Shown: piece after piece, positions 7,370 to 9,571 of the stretch
How positions within the stretch are numbered: position 1 is the stretch's first letter
Layout: the number at the start of each line of letters is the position of its first letter
Assembly: GCA_902472315.1 (NCBI GenBank)
Contig: CABRNM010000047.1
Span: forward strand, 1-9,571
From: an uncultured Collinsella sp.
GTDB taxonomy: Bacteria; Actinomycetota; Coriobacteriia; Coriobacteriales; Coriobacteriaceae
Direction of reading: 5' to 3'
DNA length: 9,571 nt
Notes under the pieces: generated by a model
Database searches by the model: none
What the model saw: only the letters and a program-made list of their open reading frames with translations
What the model was told of the DNA's origin: nothing
Program-made: the position numbers and the translations under genes

Positions 7370-7442
7370 TTGACTGATACGTTCATAATGTGCAAACATA
7401 ATACGGTTTACCTTTGCATTTACTTTCAACTTGAAGGTTAAT
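7370..7442 (+). promoter_or_regulatory. Candidate ftsZ promoter region
   Basis: The 198-nt ftsQ-ftsZ gap is much more AT-rich than the surrounding genes. It contains TTGACT (7370-7375), two CATAAT boxes (7384-7389 and 7397-7402), and TTGCAT (7414-7419) with GTTAAT (7437-7442) at a 17-nt spacing. TTGACT to the second CATAAT is 21 nt, longer than a standard sigma-70 spacer, so no single pair is convincing. The cluster of -10-like and -35-like elements supports one or more promoters dedicated to ftsZ, but the exact start site cannot be assigned. Confidence 0.5.
7422..7438. repeat. Near-perfect 17-bp palindrome upstream of ftsZ
   Basis: ACTTTCAA, then C, then TTGAAGGT: seven of eight arm positions are complementary around a central base. 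It overlaps the candidate TTGCAT/GTTAAT promoter, a position typical of an operator. No known regulator is recognised from the motif. Confidence 0.45.
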
Positions 7443-7484
7443 GTGCGCAGGGGTCAACCCATGCTATGGCAATAACCTTTGTTC

Positions 7485-7490
7485 GGAGGA
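7485..7490 (+). promoter_or_regulatory. Ribosome binding site that decides the ftsZ start
   Basis: GGAGGA lies 5 nt before the ATG at 7496, an excellent placement. An in-frame ATG at 7466 would add ten residues (MAITFVRRTD) that are not part of typical FtsZ N-termini, and would bury this site inside the gene. Confidence 0.9.
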
Positions 7491-7495
7491 CCGAC

Positions 7496-8650
7496 ATGCA
7501 CGAGACAGAGATCAACAACTACCTTGCCGTCATTAAGGTGGTCGGCGTCGGCGGCGGCGGTACCAACGCGGTCAATCGAATGATCGAAGAGGGTATCCGC
7601 GGCGTCGAGTTTGTTGCCATCAACACCGATGCTCAGGCACTCGCGATCTCTGATGCCGATATCAAGGTGCACATCGGCACCGACCTGACCCGCGGTCTGG
7701 GCGCTGGCGCCAACCCCGAGGTCGGCCGTAAGGCCGCCGATGAGTCCCGCGACGACATCGCCGAGGCGCTCGCTGGCGCCGATATGGTGTTCATCACCTG
7801 CGGCGAGGGCGGCGGCACCGGTACCGGCGCTGCCCCCATCGTTGCCGATATCGCGATGAACGAGGTCGGCGCGCTGACCGTCGCCGTCGTGACCAAGCCC
7901 TTTACGTTTGAGGGCCGCAAGCGCAAGAAGAGCGCCGAAGAAGGCATTAAGACGCTTTCCGACTGCGTCGACACCATGATCGTTATCCCTAACGACAAGC
8001 TGCTCGACATCGCCGAGAAGAAGACCACCATGCTTGAGGCCTTCGCAATCGCCGATGGCGTCCTTTCCCAGGGCACCCAGGGCATCACCGACCTCATCAC
8101 CGTCCCCGGTATCATCAACCTGGACTTCGCCGATGTTAAGACCATCATGAAGCAGGCCGGTACCGCCATGATGGGTATCGGTACCGCTTCTGGGGACACC
8201 CGTGCCGTCGACGCTGCCCAGCAGGCTATTTCCAGCCCGCTGCTCGAGAGCTCCATCGATGGCGCTACGCGCGTCCTGCTTTCCATTGCCGGTTCCAAGG
8301 ACCTGGGTATTCAGGAGATCAGCGACGCTGCCGACGTTGTCGCCAACGCCGTCGACCCCGAGGCCAACATCATCTTCGGTACCGTTGTCGACGAGTCCCT
8401 GGGCGATCAGGTGCGTATTACCGTCATCGCTACGGGCTTCTCCGACTCCAACGTCAACCGTCAGGACGAGCTCTTCGCTGCACAGCAGTCCCAGAGCAAG
8501 GCCGCTGCTTCTACCGAGCCGCAGCGCACCGCTCCTGCCACGAGCCCGGCTCAGGCTGCCCCGACTCGCAACGTCGGTGGTACCGAGCTCCCCAACTTTG
8601 GCAACGACCAGTTTGAGCTTCCTGACTTCCTCAAGCGCGGCAGCTTCTAG
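7496..8650 (+). CDS. ftsZ: Cell division GTPase FtsZ
   Basis: Tubulin-like GTPase that polymerises into the cytokinetic ring on the inner face of the membrane. It has 384 residues from the ATG at 7496. Landmarks are IKVVGVGGGGTNAVNRMI, FVAINTDAQAL, GLGAGANPEVG, the tubulin signature GEGGGTGTG (103-111), TKPFTFEGRKR, and the T7 loop NLDFADV with Asp210 and Asp213, which completes the GTPase site of the adjacent subunit. Glu104 in place of the common Met is an actinobacterial trait. After about residue 320 a variable Ala/Gln/Ser/Pro-rich linker leads to the conserved C-terminal peptide FELPDFLKRGSF, the docking site for partners. With no ftsA here, membrane anchoring probably relies on SepF, whose gene often lies a little downstream in actinobacteria. 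Codon use is strongly biased to C-ending codons, fitting high expression. It has its own upstream promoter candidates and a strong terminator. Confidence 0.99.
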   Translation: MHETEINNYLAVIKVVGVGGGGTNAVNRMIEEGIRGVEFVAINTDAQALAISDADIKVHIGTDLTRGLGAGANPEVGRKAADESRDDIAEALAGADMVFITCGEGGGTGTGAAPIVADIAMNEVGALTVAVVTKPFTFEGRKRKKSAEEGIKTLSDCVDTMIVIPNDKLLDIAEKKTTMLEAFAIADGVLSQGTQGITDLITVPGIINLDFADVKTIMKQAGTAMMGIGTASGDTRAVDAAQQAISSPLLESSIDGATRVLLSIAGSKDLGIQEISDAADVVANAVDPEANIIFGTVVDESLGDQVRITVIATGFSDSNVNRQDELFAAQQSQSKAAASTEPQRTAPATSPAQAAPTRNVGGTELPNFGNDQFELPDFLKRGSF

Positions 8651-8675
8651 TTCGTTTTTCTCAGCGACCTGTATG

Positions 8676-8704
8676 GGGTGCGTCCGATTGGGCGCACCCT
8701 TTTT
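8676..8704 (+). terminator. Intrinsic terminator after ftsZ
   Basis: GGGTGCGTCC (8676-8685) pairs with GGGCGCACCC (8690-8699) around the loop GATT. This gives a 10-bp stem with one T-G wobble, followed directly by TTTTT (8700-8704). It lies 25 nt after the ftsZ stop and should end most ftsZ transcripts, separating ftsZ from pgeF. Confidence 0.93.
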
Positions 8705-8741
8705 GTTGTGTTTTGCCTTTGTAAACGAAAGCCTCCAATCT

Positions 8742-8761
8742 CCTTACGTTCCCCTTACGTT
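8742..8761. repeat. Direct repeat CCTTACGTT, 11-bp period, upstream of pgeF
   Basis: CCTTACGTT occurs exactly at 8742-8750 and 8753-8761. The 11-bp spacing puts both copies on the same DNA face, as in many activator or response-regulator sites. A TATCCT element at 8781-8786 is a possible -10 just downstream. No regulator is identified. Confidence 0.4.
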
Positions 8762-8800
8762 TAGCCCCTACCGCTGCGGGTATCCTTTTGATGAAGTATG

Positions 8801-8836
8801 GCAGCCGTGTGGCACGGACTGCTGCGGCGTCGCCGC
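8801..8836 (+). promoter_or_regulatory. Two adjacent inverted repeats before pgeF
   Basis: GCAG-CCGTG (8801-8809) pairs with CACGG-A-CTGC (8813-8822) around a 3-nt loop, giving nine pairs with one bulged A. It is followed at once by GCGGCG-T-CGCCGC (8824-8836), an exact 6-bp inverted repeat. No T-run follows, so this is not a normal terminator. It could be a structured 5' leader if transcription starts upstream, or a protein-binding region. It matches no riboswitch class I recognise. Confidence 0.4.
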
Positions 8837-8864
8837 GATACTTGTGTTATTAGGAGGCTTTAGT

Positions 8865-9571
8865 ATGGCAGCACGTGCGGACAGCGTTTCGCGTGTCGAC
8901 CATGATGGAGTTACGTTCGTAGAGGGCGCGACGCGCGATGTTCGTTTTGCCTTTACCGAGCGCACCGGTGGTGTTTCCGAAGATGCGTACTCCTCACTCA
9001 ATCTGGGCTCGCATGTTGGCGATGATCCCTTTGCCGTTCAAGAAAATCGTCGCCGCGCACTCGAGGCCATAGGGGCCGCGGAGTGCGAGCACAACCTGCT
9101 TGTTCCCAATCAAGTACACGGTGACCATGTCGTGACGGTGGCCTCGAACGGTGCCGATTATCTCGAGAATATTCGCGAGCAGATTGCCGAGGGCTGCGAT
9201 GCCATCGTCTGCATGGCCCGTGAGGTACCCGTGATGCTCTGCTTTGCCGATTGCGTTCCCGTGGTGCTGGTGGCTCCCGGCGGCTTTGCCGTGGTGCACT
9301 CTGGCTGGAAGGGCACGATTGCGCGCATTTCCGCCAAGGCGTGCCAAGCGCTCTGCGAGGCGGCTGGCTGCAAGCCGGACGACATCTCTGCCTACATTGG
9401 GCCCCATATCCTGGGCGACGAGTACGAGGTGTCCCAAGAACTTATGGATCGCTTTGCCGCCGAGTTCGCGTGCATCGATGCCTCTGCTTCTCGTATGCTC
9501 GATCTTTCCGCCGCCATTCGCGAGGCGCTGATGGACGCCGGCGTCGAGGCGAGCAGCATTGTGGACACCAA
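8865..9571 (+). CDS. pgeF: Peptidoglycan editing factor PgeF / YlmD-YfiH laccase-domain protein (3' truncated)
   Basis: Member of the YfiH/YlmD/LACC1 family of metal-dependent enzymes, once called polyphenol oxidases. E. coli PgeF removes L-Ser mis-added to UDP-MurNAc by MurC; other members act on purine nucleosides. The ATG at 8865 has TAGGAGG at 8851-8857 with a 7-nt spacer. The 235 codons present contain FTERTGGVSEDAYSSLNLGSHVGDDPFAVQENRR, NQVHG with His85, FADCVPVVL with Cys130, VVHSGWKGT with His145, and AYIGPHILGDEYEVS. His85, Cys130 and His145 are the expected metal ligands. Small departures from the usual HAGWRG are seen. The frame is open to the right edge, and by family length only a few tens of residues should be missing. 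A pgeF homologue directly after ftsZ is the common actinobacterial order, usually followed by ylmE and sepF, which would lie beyond this window. Confidence 0.93.
   Translation, partial: MAARADSVSRVDHDGVTFVEGATRDVRFAFTERTGGVSEDAYSSLNLGSHVGDDPFAVQENRRRALEAIGAAECEHNLLVPNQVHGDHVVTVASNGADYLENIREQIAEGCDAIVCMAREVPVMLCFADCVPVVLVAPGGFAVVHSGWKGTIARISAKACQALCEAAGCKPDDISAYIGPHILGDEYEVSQELMDRFAAEFACIDASASRMLDLSAAIREALMDAGVEASSIVDT

Noticed and set aside
7466..7495. ATG at 7466 as the ftsZ start
   Set aside because: It would add MAITFVRRTD and bury the GGAGGA site that serves the ATG at 7496.
7545..7563. GGC-rich run near the ftsZ start as a microsatellite
   Set aside because: It encodes the conserved glycine-rich nucleotide-binding loop GVGGGGTN of FtsZ.
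7633..8298. Open frame of 221 codons on the minus strand opposite ftsZ
   Set aside because: It lies wholly within ftsZ, is low in complexity (Ser, Ala, Pro, Met), and is explained by ftsZ codon bias.
8994..9437. Open frame of 147 codons on the minus strand opposite pgeF
   Set aside because: The + strand frame encodes clear PgeF motifs and has an excellent ribosome site; the antisense frame has neither.
1..9571. Mobile element, CRISPR array, phage or new defence system
   Set aside because: No transposase, integrase, spaced repeats or foreign genes are seen; every long supported frame belongs to the division and cell wall cluster.

Overview
This window is a stretch of the division and cell wall (dcw) cluster of a moderately GC-rich bacterium, most likely an actinobacterium of the Coriobacteriia (Collinsella-like). 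I read that from the gene content and sequence, without a database search. Three points support it: FtsZ carries the actinobacterial GEGGGTGTG form of the tubulin signature (E where most bacteria have M); there is no ftsA between ftsQ and ftsZ; and a pgeF/ylmD gene follows ftsZ. All seven genes are on the + strand, and both edges cut through a gene.

Layout. Positions 1-1010 hold the 3' part of murD. ftsW (1020-2534) follows after 9 nt and overlaps murG (2524-3639) by 11 nt, so these three look like one translationally coupled block. A 97-nt gap precedes murC (3737-5155). murB (5161-6072) starts 5 nt after murC, and ftsQ (6029-7297) overlaps murB by 44 nt, giving a second coupled block. A 198-nt AT-rich region then carries candidate ftsZ promoter elements, a near-perfect 17-bp palindrome and a possible leader hairpin. 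ftsZ (7496-8650) ends in a strong intrinsic terminator (8676-8704). A 160-nt stretch with an 11-bp-phased direct repeat and two strong inverted repeats leads to pgeF (8865 to the window end, 3' truncated).

How the genes work together. MurB and MurC make UDP-MurNAc and add L-Ala; MurD adds D-Glu. MurG converts lipid I to lipid II, and FtsW polymerises lipid II into septal glycan. FtsQ is the bitopic divisome scaffold and FtsZ the cytoskeletal ring. PgeF in E. coli removes L-Ser wrongly added in place of L-Ala at the MurC step, so it is a quality-control partner for murC in the same cluster.

This is a conserved housekeeping locus. I found no new defence, mobile or biosynthetic system. The points worth a second look are a roughly 150-residue strongly basic, acid-free N-terminal region of FtsQ with a tandem repeat, the Arg-rich tail of FtsW, the structured regions before ftsZ and pgeF, and an exact 18-bp palindrome inside murB. 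No stretch longer than 300 bases lacks a gene. No tRNA, rRNA, CRISPR array or mobile element was seen.
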